A DNA stretch of 64,000 nt from JAJDAT01 sp964344185 (GTDB lineage Bacteria; Nitrospinota; Nitrospinia; Nitrospinales; JAJDAT01), in assembly GCA_964344185.1 (NCBI GenBank), contig CAYFMN010000006.1:62001-126000 (forward strand). The letters are read 5' to 3'. The notes under the pieces were generated by a model that was not told the DNA's origin, made no database searches, and worked only from the letters and a program-made list of their open reading frames with translations. Position numbers and translations under genes: made by a program. This document shows, one piece after another, positions 17,461-25,610 of the stretch; position 1 is the first letter of the stretch, and each line of letters begins with the position of its first letter.

Positions 17461-18575
17461 ATGGAACAGGACCTAAGTCAAATAAAATTCTCTAATATTT
17501 TACTGTGGATGCCCAATTGGATAGGGGATGTTGTGTTAGCTCTACCTTCTGTCCAAGCTTTATATAGTCGTTTCCAGGATGCCAGGATATCTGCCGCAGT
17601 TCGTTCTCATTCCCACCAATTACTTGAGGGACATCCTGCTATTGATAGAGTNNNNNNNNNNAAATCCCATCAGGCGCTGATGTTGGATTTTGGGAACAAA
17701 CGCAATTTGCCAGAAGTTTATCAAAAAATAATTTTGATTTAGGAGTGGTTTTTCCTAATTCTTTTAAAAGCGCTCTGTTTTTACGTTTAACCGGAGCAAA
17801 ATATAGACTAGGTTATGATACGGAAGTTCGTGGAGGTTTTTTGACGCATTTTGTTGAAAAAGACGAAAGTGCAAAGCAATTGTACCGAGTGGATTATTTC
17901 ATGAATATTTTAGAACCGCTAAAAATAAAGAAAATGGAATCGCGGTTTATGTCGGCTGTAAAAATTGATTCAAGAATGAAAGCCAAAGAAATATTAGCCG
18001 ATTTTAATGTGCGGCACGGAGAATTTTTAATTGCAATGCATCCAGGAGGTTCTAAATTCCCAAGAAGGTGGCATGCGGAGCGGTTCGGAATTTTATGTCA
18101 AAAACTTTTAAAAGAATATGACGCAAAAGTTATTCTCATCGCGAATGAATCGGAACGCGAAATATTAGATCCAATTACTAGTTTTTGTCCCCAGGAAAAA
18201 ATATTTTGCCTAACTTCTTTAGCATTACCCGAGATTTCAGCGGTTATTTCCAAATGCAATATTTTTATAGGAAACGATAGTGGTATGATGCACATTGCGG
18301 CTATGGTTAATACCCCTGTTATTGGGATTTTTGGACCGGGGAGTCCAGAGACAACTGGGCCGTTTATGGAAAGCGAAAACTACGAAATTGTAACAAAAAA
18401 TTTCCCTTGTTCGCCTTGCAGGCAAAATTTCTTTAAGGAGTGTAAACCCTCCGCTCACAATAAGCCTTACTGTATTGAGGATATAAGTGTAAAAGATGTT
18501 ATGGAAGCGATAGATAGACTAACCAAATCTCGAGGAAAATCTTTGTTCGATGCAGAAATTATCAGAGAGTCTTAA
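17461..18575 (+). CDS. waaF: Lipopolysaccharide heptosyltransferase II (split by an assembly gap)
   Basis: This is one gene in two reading frames because a ten-N gap (17652-17661) has the wrong length. The first part (frame of 17461) gives WMPNWIGDVVLALPSVQ and ends in HPAIDRV at the gap. The second part resumes right after the gap at 17664 as IPSGADVGFWEQTQFARS and runs through DLGVVFPNSFKSALFLR to the stop. Later motifs are MHPGGSKFPRRWHAERF and FIGNDSGMMHIAAMVNTP, the ADP-heptose-binding region of GT9 glycosyltransferases. WaaF adds the second L-glycero-D-manno-heptose to LPS inner core at the inner membrane. The gene is probably intact in the cell. Assignment to WaaF over WaaC rests on overall motif likeness. 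Confidence 0.85.
17652..17661. other. Assembly gap (10 N) inside waaF
   Basis: Ten unknown bases. The coding frames on the two sides differ by one, so the true length is not ten. Comparison with the usual WaaF length suggests only a short stretch is missing. Confidence 0.98.
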
Positions 18576-18588
18576 GAGGAAAAACAAT

Positions 18589-18834
18589 ATGAGCGATGAA
18601 AAACAGAATTTATCAGAACTGGGCGCTTCTCAAGATGAGGTTGGGGAAAAAGCCGCTGAAAAAGAAATTGATTTAAATGCCCTGTTTCCGGATGAAGCAA
18701 ACGATCTAAATACGCTTTTCCCTGACCTTGAAACAAAAGAACTGCTTAAGAAAATTTGTAAAAACAAAAAAGATATAGAATCTATGAAACAAAAGTTTGA
18801 GGAGGAAGTTGAGCCTGGAGAACAAGAAAATTAG
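18589..18834 (+). CDS. Small acidic protein with a duplicated DLNxLFPD motif
   Basis: The 81-residue protein is not recognised. An in-frame ATG 39 bases earlier lies inside waaF. The ATG at 18589 is preferred because AGAGGAAAAAC precedes it and it follows the waaF stop by 13 bases. It contains DLNALFPDEA followed directly by DLNTLFPDLE, an internal duplication of a short DLN[AT]LFPD motif. A lysine/glutamate-rich predicted helix (KELLKKICKNKKDIESMKQK) comes next. There is no signal peptide or membrane segment. It is probably in the waaF transcript. The repeated short hydrophobic-acidic motif looks like a linear binding peptide, but that is speculation. Confidence 0.6.
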   Translation: MSDEKQNLSELGASQDEVGEKAAEKEIDLNALFPDEANDLNTLFPDLETKELLKKICKNKKDIESMKQKFEEEVEPGEQEN

Positions 18835-18843
18835 TAGTAAGCC

Positions 18844-19386
18844 CTATCCGCAATTAACCTGAAAGCTTTTAGTTTCTAATAAATTCCCATCTAAAAGAAT
18901 TTTAACCTTCCATTTTCCTACGAATTTTGCCGCGCTAATATCTGGAACAAGAGGATACTTTTCGTTAAAGAGGTTGTTAAACTCTAAAGCCACCCAGTTG
19001 TCTACTTTGGGTTTGTTCGCAATAAACTTCAAATTTATTTGATTTTGCTGTTTGCCTTTTGGATTGATCCAAAAGGCGGTAATTTCATGAGTGCCGGAGA
19101 TATTTCTCCATGAAAAGTAAAGATATATTCGATCCATGCAGCTAAATTCTTTTTTAGTTTTTTTCTCTTCAAGGTTATCTGTGAGAAATGCGGAATAAGC
19201 TGGGGTTGAAGTTGATGGGGCTGGTTCTAAATATTCGGCAAAACTTATTTGGCTATAGAATAAAACGATATAAGCAGTGGAGAAAAATAATAAAAAAAAG
19301 TAGGACTTAATTCTTTTTAAGAAGATAGCCGGGACGTTATTTGGTTGAAAATATATAAAAGTCTGAAAAGATAGTTCTACCTTCAT
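18844..19386 (-). CDS. Secreted or membrane-anchored hypothetical protein
   Basis: The 180-residue protein has a hydrophobic segment at about 29-49 ending in SFAEYL, consistent with a long signal peptide or anchor. The remainder looks like a small beta-rich domain. It contains IYLYFSWRNISGTHEITAFW, and FVGKWKVKILLDGNLLET near the C-terminus resembles the closing strands of an immunoglobulin-like domain. Two cysteines (in FSCMD and VNCG) could pair in the periplasm. It begins nine bases after the TPR gene stop and is likely co-translated with it. No function can be assigned. Confidence 0.6.
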   Translation of the reverse strand: MKVELSFQTFIYFQPNNVPAIFLKRIKSYFFLLFFSTAYIVLFYSQISFAEYLEPAPSTSTPAYSAFLTDNLEEKKTKKEFSCMDRIYLYFSWRNISGTHEITAFWINPKGKQQNQINLKFIANKPKVDNWVALEFNNLFNEKYPLVPDISAAKFVGKWKVKILLDGNLLETKSFQVNCG

Positions 19387-19395
19387 AAAATGTTT

Positions 19396-20121
19396 TCATA
19401 GTTGGTTGTCTGAAAGTTTTCTAGATCTCATCGCGTGAGGATGTAACTCAGAGGTTTTTTCTTGCAGAATATCCAAGATATGGGACATATGTTCCACTCC
19501 CATCTGATGACCTATACTTCCAAAGGTTTTTTGAGCCGCTGCTATAAATTCTATGGCTTTAGTTTTGTCCTTTAGGTCCCAATAATATCTTCCGAGCGAT
19601 TCTTCGATTTGAGCTAAAATTAAAGACGCTGGTTCGCTATTAACTTCAATCAGAGCCTTCATATACCAATCTGCCCCAGTTTTTCCTTGATTTAAATCAA
19701 TGTACATATCTCCAATTTTTTTTAAAGCTTGGGCTTTGCCAAGTGAAAACTGAGCTTTTTCGTGAGAGTTTACCGCCGTTAAATATTCTCTTTCCGCCTC
19801 AGGGATGTTGTTAGTAATTAGATAAACGTCCCCTATTGACTCGTGGATAACTCCTACTTGGCGAAAATCATTTCTAGCTTCAAATATTACGATTGCTTTT
19901 TGGTAATTTTCGTTTGCCTCGGGGTATTCATGAAAAAAATAATGTTCTGAGGCTTTTTGAATTAGTCGAAAACCCTCGTCTTTAATCTCCTCAGGTAAAT
20001 TTAAAGTTGGCTGTTTTGATTGTTCTGGTTTCGTTTCGTTAATTAAAAAGGAAGTTCCGGCTAGAATTAAAGCTCCAATAGCCAAAAGGATATTTTTTTT
20101 TGCCAGTAATATTTTCATCAA
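19396..20121 (-). CDS. Membrane-anchored TPR protein
   Basis: The 241-residue protein has one N-terminal hydrophobic segment (about 9-27), which anchors it in the inner membrane or acts as a signal. About four tetratricopeptide-like helical hairpins follow (ASEHYFFHEYPEANENYQKA, then IHESIGDVYLI, ALKKIGDMYIDL and IEESLGRYYWDL). TPRs mediate protein contacts. It sits between the GHMP kinase gene (57 bases) and the secreted protein gene (nine bases) on the same strand. It may belong to the envelope-related cluster beginning with the RND transporter. The partner is unknown. A second ATG at 20118 is an alternative start. Confidence 0.7.
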   Translation of the reverse strand: MMKILLAKKNILLAIGALILAGTSFLINETKPEQSKQPTLNLPEEIKDEGFRLIQKASEHYFFHEYPEANENYQKAIVIFEARNDFRQVGVIHESIGDVYLITNNIPEAEREYLTAVNSHEKAQFSLGKAQALKKIGDMYIDLNQGKTGADWYMKALIEVNSEPASLILAQIEESLGRYYWDLKDKTKAIEFIAAAQKTFGSIGHQMGVEHMSHILDILQEKTSELHPHAMRSRKLSDNQL

Positions 20122-20177
20122 GAAGTTTTCCTAGTCTAAAGACCGAAATATCCAAATCTTTTGCCGACTTCAATTTT

Positions 20178-21144
20178 TTAGGTTGGATTAGATTCTATTA
20201 TTTCCAATCCTTTTTTTACAAACTTGAAATCTAAGAGACGAGCTCCTTCTTTTTCAATTGCTTTTCGAACGGTTTTTTTATTGTCTTTATCCGATATNNN
20301 NNNNNNNNNNNNNNNCGGAGGTTGCGGTGCGCTGTATTTCAGGAGAAACGATTCCAGGAGCTAATTTTTTACGAGCGAACCATTCCTCTTTTAGTAAGCG
20401 CGGCAGTTGCGAAATATTGCCATCAGTAAGCGCTTTAGATATCTTTCTTGAATTATCGCCGATTTTTTCCAGGTTTTTAACGACTTTTTTGTTGCCTTCT
20501 ATCGTTTGGCTAAAAACTTCCCAGTTGTTGATTCCAGATTTTCTGGGTTTGCCGGTAAAACAGAGAGTGAAACGATTAGTTAAATCTTTTAAATCGATTT
20601 TAATTTTTTCAACCTCAATTTGGAGCATGTTCGAACGGAGAGAAAGAAAACCGCCATATAAAGCGGGGTAATAATCTTGCCAACCCGTTGGAACAGAAAT
20701 TACTTGAGTTTCAATATTTTGAGCTATAGTCAACAATTGAGAGCGATTTAACTTTTTGCCGGTTAATCTATTTAAAGCTCCATTTAGAGCGATGCCTAAA
20801 GCGGATGAACCGCCTATGCCAGATCCTGCTGGAGCCTCGCAATCTGTTTCAATAGCAAATCCTGTCTTGGGTTTATAAAACTGAATGGTCCTTAATATTA
20901 GTTCTAAAGGATGTTTAAGGGGAATTTTACTTAAAGAGGGGAAGTTTTCATTAATATTTAGGTCTTTAGACTTTACGCGAATCGTTTTACCGTTTAAGGG
21001 AGTAATTTTTACGGTAGCGAATAAATTAATAGCCGCGTTGACAGTTGGCGGGTTATCAAATAAGTGGAACAGAGGCCAGATATCTAAAGTTCCGCCAGCT
21101 AAGTCAATTCTAGTTGGAGCGCGGCTAAAAATGATTTTTTTCAC
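20178..21144 (-). CDS. GHMP-family sugar kinase (split by an assembly gap)
   Basis: The N-terminal part has FSRAPTRIDLAGGTLDIWP and the ATP-binding motif PAGSGIGGSSALG of GHMP kinases. This resembles the heptose-7-phosphate kinase/galactokinase-mevalonate kinase-like group (HddA-type). An 18-N gap at 20298-20315 breaks the frame. Beyond it, in another frame, the sequence ISDKDNKKTVRKAIEKEGAR continues to LLDFKFVKKGLEI and a stop at 20178-20180, which is the expected C-terminus of the group. The glycine-rich C-terminal motif of the family falls in the gap, so the true gap is probably much longer than 18 bases. The substrate is inferred only. A heptose or related sugar would fit the LPS genes nearby. 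Confidence 0.7.
20298..20315. other. Assembly gap (18 N) inside the GHMP kinase gene
   Basis: Eighteen unknown bases. Reading frames on the two sides do not agree, and a conserved C-terminal block of the kinase is absent, so the nominal size is probably an underestimate. Confidence 0.98.
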
Positions 21145-21163
21145 AAAGTAATCCCGTCGACAT

Positions 21164-21787
21164 TTAACCTTTTAAGTCGTCGTCGTTTAGACCTTTAATC
21201 TTATTTTGAAGCTTTTTCTTAAGTTCATCGTAGGAATCTTTGTTGATGATTCGGTTAAATTGAGAGCGATAGTTTTTAATCATGCTCACGCCTTCAATTA
21301 CGAAATCATAAACCTTCCAGTCTCCCTTTTCCTGAATAAGTTTGTAGTCTACGTTGATTACCCCATCAGACCGTACAATTTCAGTTTTAACCATGGCGTA
21401 ATTACCCTTTATTATTTCCTCGCCATAGTTGATTTTTTCATTGCTGTACGATTCTAATTTAGATGCATATGAGTTTTCGAGGAGTTTGCTAAAAAGATCT
21501 ACGAACTCTTTTTTTTCAGCGTCAGATTTCCCATTCCAATGTTTAGCTAGAGATCGCATACTCATTTGTTGATAACTGAACCTTGGATTGATTACTTTTC
21601 GAAGCTCCTCTTTTTTCGCTTCGGGATTGTCTTTAAATCTTTCGTTTTTTAATACTTCAATCACTTGATCAATAGTTGCTTTAATCGTGTTTGTAGCTTG
21701 AGAAGCGACCGCAATTGCTGGTAAAAATATAAAAAGTGAAATTAGCGCGGCAAAAACAATACCTTTAAAAGGGTTTTCTTTTTTCAT
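21164..21787 (-). CDS. MlaC/HpnM-like periplasmic phospholipid-binding protein
   Basis: The 207-residue protein has a signal peptide (LISLFIFLPAIAVASQA) and the MlaC/Ttg2D fold signatures: INPRFSYQQMSMRSLAKHWN, FVDLFSKLLENSYASKLESY and GDWKVYDFVIEGVSMIKNYR. MlaC proteins carry phospholipids through the periplasm. The HpnM branch works with the RND protein HpnN. Here the upstream neighbour on the same strand is an 866-residue RND transporter, which supports the HpnN-HpnM type of pairing. No hopanoid synthesis genes are in the window, so hopanoid cargo cannot be assumed. Confidence 0.8.
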   Translation of the reverse strand: MKKENPFKGIVFAALISLFIFLPAIAVASQATNTIKATIDQVIEVLKNERFKDNPEAKKEELRKVINPRFSYQQMSMRSLAKHWNGKSDAEKKEFVDLFSKLLENSYASKLESYSNEKINYGEEIIKGNYAMVKTEIVRSDGVINVDYKLIQEKGDWKVYDFVIEGVSMIKNYRSQFNRIINKDSYDELKKKLQNKIKGLNDDDLKG

Positions 21788-21899
21788 GTGAAAGGACTCC
21801 TAGAATATTTAACTAGACCTATAAAAACAATAACAAATTAAATGTGACCGTTCAAGACAGTACGCAAAGTATAAATAGTGAATTTTTTGGTTTAAACGA

Positions 21900-24500
21900 T
21901 TATGCAATAGCTTTGTTATCAACATTTTTTGCAAAACCTTTTCCTGGTCCCAGCGGTTTAAAAGCAATAATCAAAATTGGTAAAAGAGTTAGATTATTAA
22001 TTAAGGCGACCACCATAGCGATCCCAGTTAACAATCCAAAATAAATTGTTGGAATAAAATCGGAAAAGGTTAGGATGGAAAAACCTATGGTTACGGTAAT
22101 GGACGTATAGTAAATTGCTTTGCCAATACTACTGTGACAACGGTCTGCGGTTGTGGAATAATCGCGATCTTTAGGGAATTCCTCTTGAAATCGATGTATG
22201 TAATGAATAGAGTCGTCCACCGCAATGCCGACGGTGATAGCCGCAATTGTGATTGTCATCATGTCCAGTGGAATTTTTAACCAACCCATAATCCCTAATA
22301 CAAAGCCCGCCGCTAGTATATTTGGAATAATCGCTAAGCACGATAATGCAACGTTTCTAAATAGAATAATGAACATCGCAAGTATGCTAAAAAATACGGC
22401 TCCTAGGGTTAAGATCTGAGATTTAAAAAGACTCTGTAGCATATTATTATATAACTTGACCATTCCGGTGAGATGAACGTCGCTTTTGGCAAACTTCTGG
22501 TCGTCCACCAAGTAGCGAGATATTTTTTCCAACAGCTCTTTCCTTTTTAAAGTTGGATCTGAGTCTATTAAGCGCATTGTGATTCTGATTTGATTCGCGT
22601 CCTCTGACAAATAAGGCGACACAAGAGCGCTTTTTACATCTGCTGGAATCAATTTACGAATTAGAGCCAAGTCGTAATCATCCGGCATTTTCCCATCATT
22701 AAGTTGACGAAAAACCTTCATTGATGTGGCTATCGATTGAACTTTTCCCACTTCGGGTATTTTCTCTAAATAGTCATGAATAGCTTCTACTTTTAATAAA
22801 GGTTCGGGATGGAACCAAAAATTTTCGTCGAGAGTTTGATCTGATTTATTGTCGTCTTCTGCAAATGGGTCTTCAAAAGGATCTTCGGATGAGTTTTTCA
22901 TACCCTCTTCTGCAAATGGGTCTTCAAAGGGATCTTCTAGCGGACTTTCTTCCTGGTTTTTTAAGGAATCTAAGTAATCGTAAAACTCTTGATCGGCGTT
23001 AATGATGATATCCAGGGGAGTCGTCCCTCCCAATTTTTTATCGATTGTGAGCATACCCTGATAAATCTCTGTAGTGCTTTTAAAGTAATCGATAAAACGG
23101 TTTTCAACTTCTAATTTTGCAATCCCAATGATGCTTAAAACTGCTAATACCCCCGAACCAATAAAAATTGCTTTCCTTCGATTTTGGGAAAATGCTCCAA
23201 TAGCTTCCGTCATTTTTCTTGTTGGGTCTATATTCGAACCGGGTTTATCGGGAGATAAAAGACCTAAAGCGGAAGGGAAAAAAATAAAATTTAAAGAAAA
23301 TGCCAAGACAACTCCGATAGTCATCATCCAACCAAAATCAATAACAGGCCTAATTCCACTTACCACTAAAGAACTGAATGCGACCGCCGTTGTCAACGCC
23401 GTATAAAAACAGGGAAGAGCCATGTCGGTAGCAGACTGAAAAACAAGAGCTTTATGGTTTGTTTCTGGGTTTTCAGCATGGAGGTCTCGATAGCGGACAA
23501 TTAAATGAATGGTCAGAGCCATCGTTATGATTAGAAGAATAGATACAAAGTTTGAAGAGATGACGGTAACTTTCCAATCGAATAGACCCAAGTATCCGAG
23601 CATTACAAAGGCGGAAATGAAACAACATGCCATGGGTAGCGCTATCCATCGAAGCTTTTTGAAGAAAAAGCCTAAAGCGACGATTAAAAAAATTAAAACA
23701 CCAATTCCAAATACGCTTAAATCATGACGGATGAATCGGATCATGTCGGAAGTAATCATTCCAACGCCGCCAAGAAACATTTCGGCCTTATCCCGATAGT
23801 GACTCATTATTTCGCGGATAATATCAATTTCTTTTTCCTGTCGTTCATTCACGTAGTTGTGATAAAAGCTGAACTCTTTAATGGTTTTTTTATATTCTTT
23901 GTGTTCTTCCTCGGTAATTTTATTTGCTTTGGCTTTTTCTCGAAGATCGTTACGCTTGTATAGTAAGTCGTAGTACTTTTGATCTCTCTTGAATATTATT
24001 TGAAGAACTGTTGTTTTTCCATCTTCACTTATTAAGAGATTTTTGTAGATGGGGCTTTCCGAAAACTCTTTACGAGCAAGTTCTTTATCTGTGTCGGGAG
24101 ACTCCAAAGTCCTTATGTCTGAAGAAAGTTTAGAAATACTAACCTTAGGGCTATTTAGAAGAGGAACGTCTAAAATCGTATTTACTTTTGAAACCCTCGG
24201 AATTTTTGCCAAATTATCCCTTAATGCTTTTATGGTCGAAAGAGTTTCTTCAGCCATCATGTCTTGATTTGGTTTAAACGTAATAAGAAGGAAGTCATCG
24301 CCTCCGTATTGTTTTGAGATCTTCCTGTAATAATCCAGGGATGGGTCGTTTTCTAGAACTAGTGATTCTGCGGAAGCGTCTAATCGAAAGTTCTCAACAT
24401 TGAAACCGGCAAACACAATTAATAATGCGATACATATTAATGAAGTCCAGGGATGATCTATAATCAACTTTTTATAAATAGCTGATAGGCGAAGTTTCAT
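21900..24500 (-). CDS. RND/MMPL-family lipid transporter, HpnN-like
   Basis: The 866-residue protein has two RND halves. Each has one leading membrane helix, a large periplasmic loop and a cluster of five further helices, twelve segments in total. The second half contains ITIAAITVGIAVDDSIHYIHR, the sterol-sensing-like core of MMPL/HpnN proteins, and the first half has the matching MALTIHLIVRYRD. It is probably an inner-membrane transporter that moves lipids or hydrophobic compounds toward the outer membrane with the adjacent MlaC-like protein. The second periplasmic loop carries an acidic duplication (EDPFEDPFAE twice). It is divergent from phnD. Confidence 0.8.
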   Translation of the reverse strand: MKLRLSAIYKKLIIDHPWTSLICIALLIVFAGFNVENFRLDASAESLVLENDPSLDYYRKISKQYGGDDFLLITFKPNQDMMAEETLSTIKALRDNLAKIPRVSKVNTILDVPLLNSPKVSISKLSSDIRTLESPDTDKELARKEFSESPIYKNLLISEDGKTTVLQIIFKRDQKYYDLLYKRNDLREKAKANKITEEEHKEYKKTIKEFSFYHNYVNERQEKEIDIIREIMSHYRDKAEMFLGGVGMITSDMIRFIRHDLSVFGIGVLIFLIVALGFFFKKLRWIALPMACCFISAFVMLGYLGLFDWKVTVISSNFVSILLIITMALTIHLIVRYRDLHAENPETNHKALVFQSATDMALPCFYTALTTAVAFSSLVVSGIRPVIDFGWMMTIGVVLAFSLNFIFFPSALGLLSPDKPGSNIDPTRKMTEAIGAFSQNRRKAIFIGSGVLAVLSIIGIAKLEVENRFIDYFKSTTEIYQGMLTIDKKLGGTTPLDIIINADQEFYDYLDSLKNQEESPLEDPFEDPFAEEGMKNSSEDPFEDPFAEDDNKSDQTLDENFWFHPEPLLKVEAIHDYLEKIPEVGKVQSIATSMKVFRQLNDGKMPDDYDLALIRKLIPADVKSALVSPYLSEDANQIRITMRLIDSDPTLKRKELLEKISRYLVDDQKFAKSDVHLTGMVKLYNNMLQSLFKSQILTLGAVFFSILAMFIILFRNVALSCLAIIPNILAAGFVLGIMGWLKIPLDMMTITIAAITVGIAVDDSIHYIHRFQEEFPKDRDYSTTADRCHSSIGKAIYYTSITVTIGFSILTFSDFIPTIYFGLLTGIAMVVALINNLTLLPILIIAFKPLGPGKGFAKNVDNKAIA
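22855..22937 (-). repeat. In-frame tandem duplication encoding EDPFEDPFAE
   Basis: Thirty-two bases at 22855-22886 recur at 22906-22937 with one mismatch, a 51-base (17-codon) offset inside the RND transporter gene. The near identity suggests a recent duplication. The encoded acidic motif lies in a periplasmic loop. Confidence 0.85.
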
Positions 24501-24634
24501 TTAGTTTGAACTTTTTAAGGAAGGAAAAATTAAAAGAAATTATACGTTGAGGAGATTAAGGCTTTAATTTTGAAAGTCTTCTAAGACAAACAATATTCTA
24601 ATATTTAAATTCAACAATTGGAAATTGGACTTTA

Positions 24635-24661
24635 TTGAAATATTAATGTTTAAGTTATACT
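24635..24661 (+). promoter_or_regulatory. Possible promoter of phnD
   Basis: TTGAAA (24635-24640) and TATACT (24656-24661) are separated by 15 bases, slightly shorter than optimal, 30 bases before the phnD start. It is the best candidate in the divergent intergenic region. Confidence 0.3.
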
Positions 24662-24690
24662 AACTCAAAAAGAAGGGAGCAAGTTAAAAT

Positions 24691-25596
24691 TTGTGCCGTT
24701 TTTGTAAAGATATTTTTCGATTATTAAGTTTTGTGTTTTTAGTATTTTTTGCGTTTGGATATCTAAATAATGCAGAAGCTTCCAAAAAAGGATCGCTAGA
24801 AAACCCCGTAAAGATGATTTTTGTGCCTTCTGGGGATTCTCAATCAATTTTGACTGAAGGATCGGAAATCGCAGATTTGCTCTCTAAGAAAACGGGATTA
24901 TTTGTAAAAGCTAAAATTGCCACTAGTTACGCCGCCGCCATAGAGGCTATGGGAGCTAATAAGGTTGATATCGGATGGTTGGCTACCTTTAGTTACGTCT
25001 TGGCGAAAGAAAAATACGACGTTGATTTATTGTTAATAGTTTCTAGGTTCGGAAGCCCAACTTATAGGGGCCAAATTGTTGTTAAAGAAGACAGTGATAT
25101 TAGAACGTTAAAAGATTTAAAGGGGAAGCGAATGGCATTTGTCGACCCTGCCTCGACTTCCGGACATATATTCCCCAAAACTTTATTGCTTTCCAAAGGT
25201 ATTTCCCCTGAAAGTTTTTTTTCAAAATCTGTGTTTGCCGGTTCTCATAATGCGGTTATTTTTTCTATTCTAAAAGGGGAGGTTGATGCAGGAGCTACTT
25301 ATGACGACGCTCGAGCCGCTATTGCGAAAGAGTATCCGGATGTATTTAAGCAGACAAGAGTTTTAGCTTATACGAAGGATATCCCTAATGATACTGTATG
25401 TGCTTCTAAACGCTTGGATCCTGTTATTAAAGAAAAAATAAAAAACGGTCTCCGAAACTTGTCTAAAGACCCCAAAGGATCTAAAGCTTTAAAAAGAGTC
25501 TACGGAATTAGCGAGTTGATAGATTTTGACGCCTTATTTGATCCTGTTCGCAAGGCTCGTAGATTACTAAAGCTTGATTCCGCAAACCTTGAATAA
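24691..25596 (+). CDS. phnD: Phosphate/phosphonate ABC transporter substrate-binding protein
   Basis: The 301-residue PhnD-type periplasmic binding protein has a signal peptide (FRLLSFVFLVFFAFGYLNNA). It carries the family features FVPSGDSQSIL, DIGWLATFSYVLA, LKDLKGKRMAFVDPASTSGH and GEVDAGATYDDARAA. It delivers phosphonate, phosphite or a related phosphorus compound to an ABC importer. The start is TTG with GGGAG about 12 bases upstream. No ATG is available near the signal sequence. phnC follows after 14 bases. The permease gene phnE that normally completes the operon is not found downstream in the window. The exact ligand cannot be read from sequence. Confidence 0.85.
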   Translation: MCRFCKDIFRLLSFVFLVFFAFGYLNNAEASKKGSLENPVKMIFVPSGDSQSILTEGSEIADLLSKKTGLFVKAKIATSYAAAIEAMGANKVDIGWLATFSYVLAKEKYDVDLLLIVSRFGSPTYRGQIVVKEDSDIRTLKDLKGKRMAFVDPASTSGHIFPKTLLLSKGISPESFFSKSVFAGSHNAVIFSILKGEVDAGATYDDARAAIAKEYPDVFKQTRVLAYTKDIPNDTVCASKRLDPVIKEKIKNGLRNLSKDPKGSKALKRVYGISELIDFDALFDPVRKARRLLKLDSANLE

Positions 25597-25610
25597 AATC
25601 AAAGTCTGAA

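Noticed and set aside
20258..20671. 137-residue plus-strand ORF across the 18-N gap
   Set aside because: Antisense to the GHMP kinase, and it includes unknown residues; no independent support.
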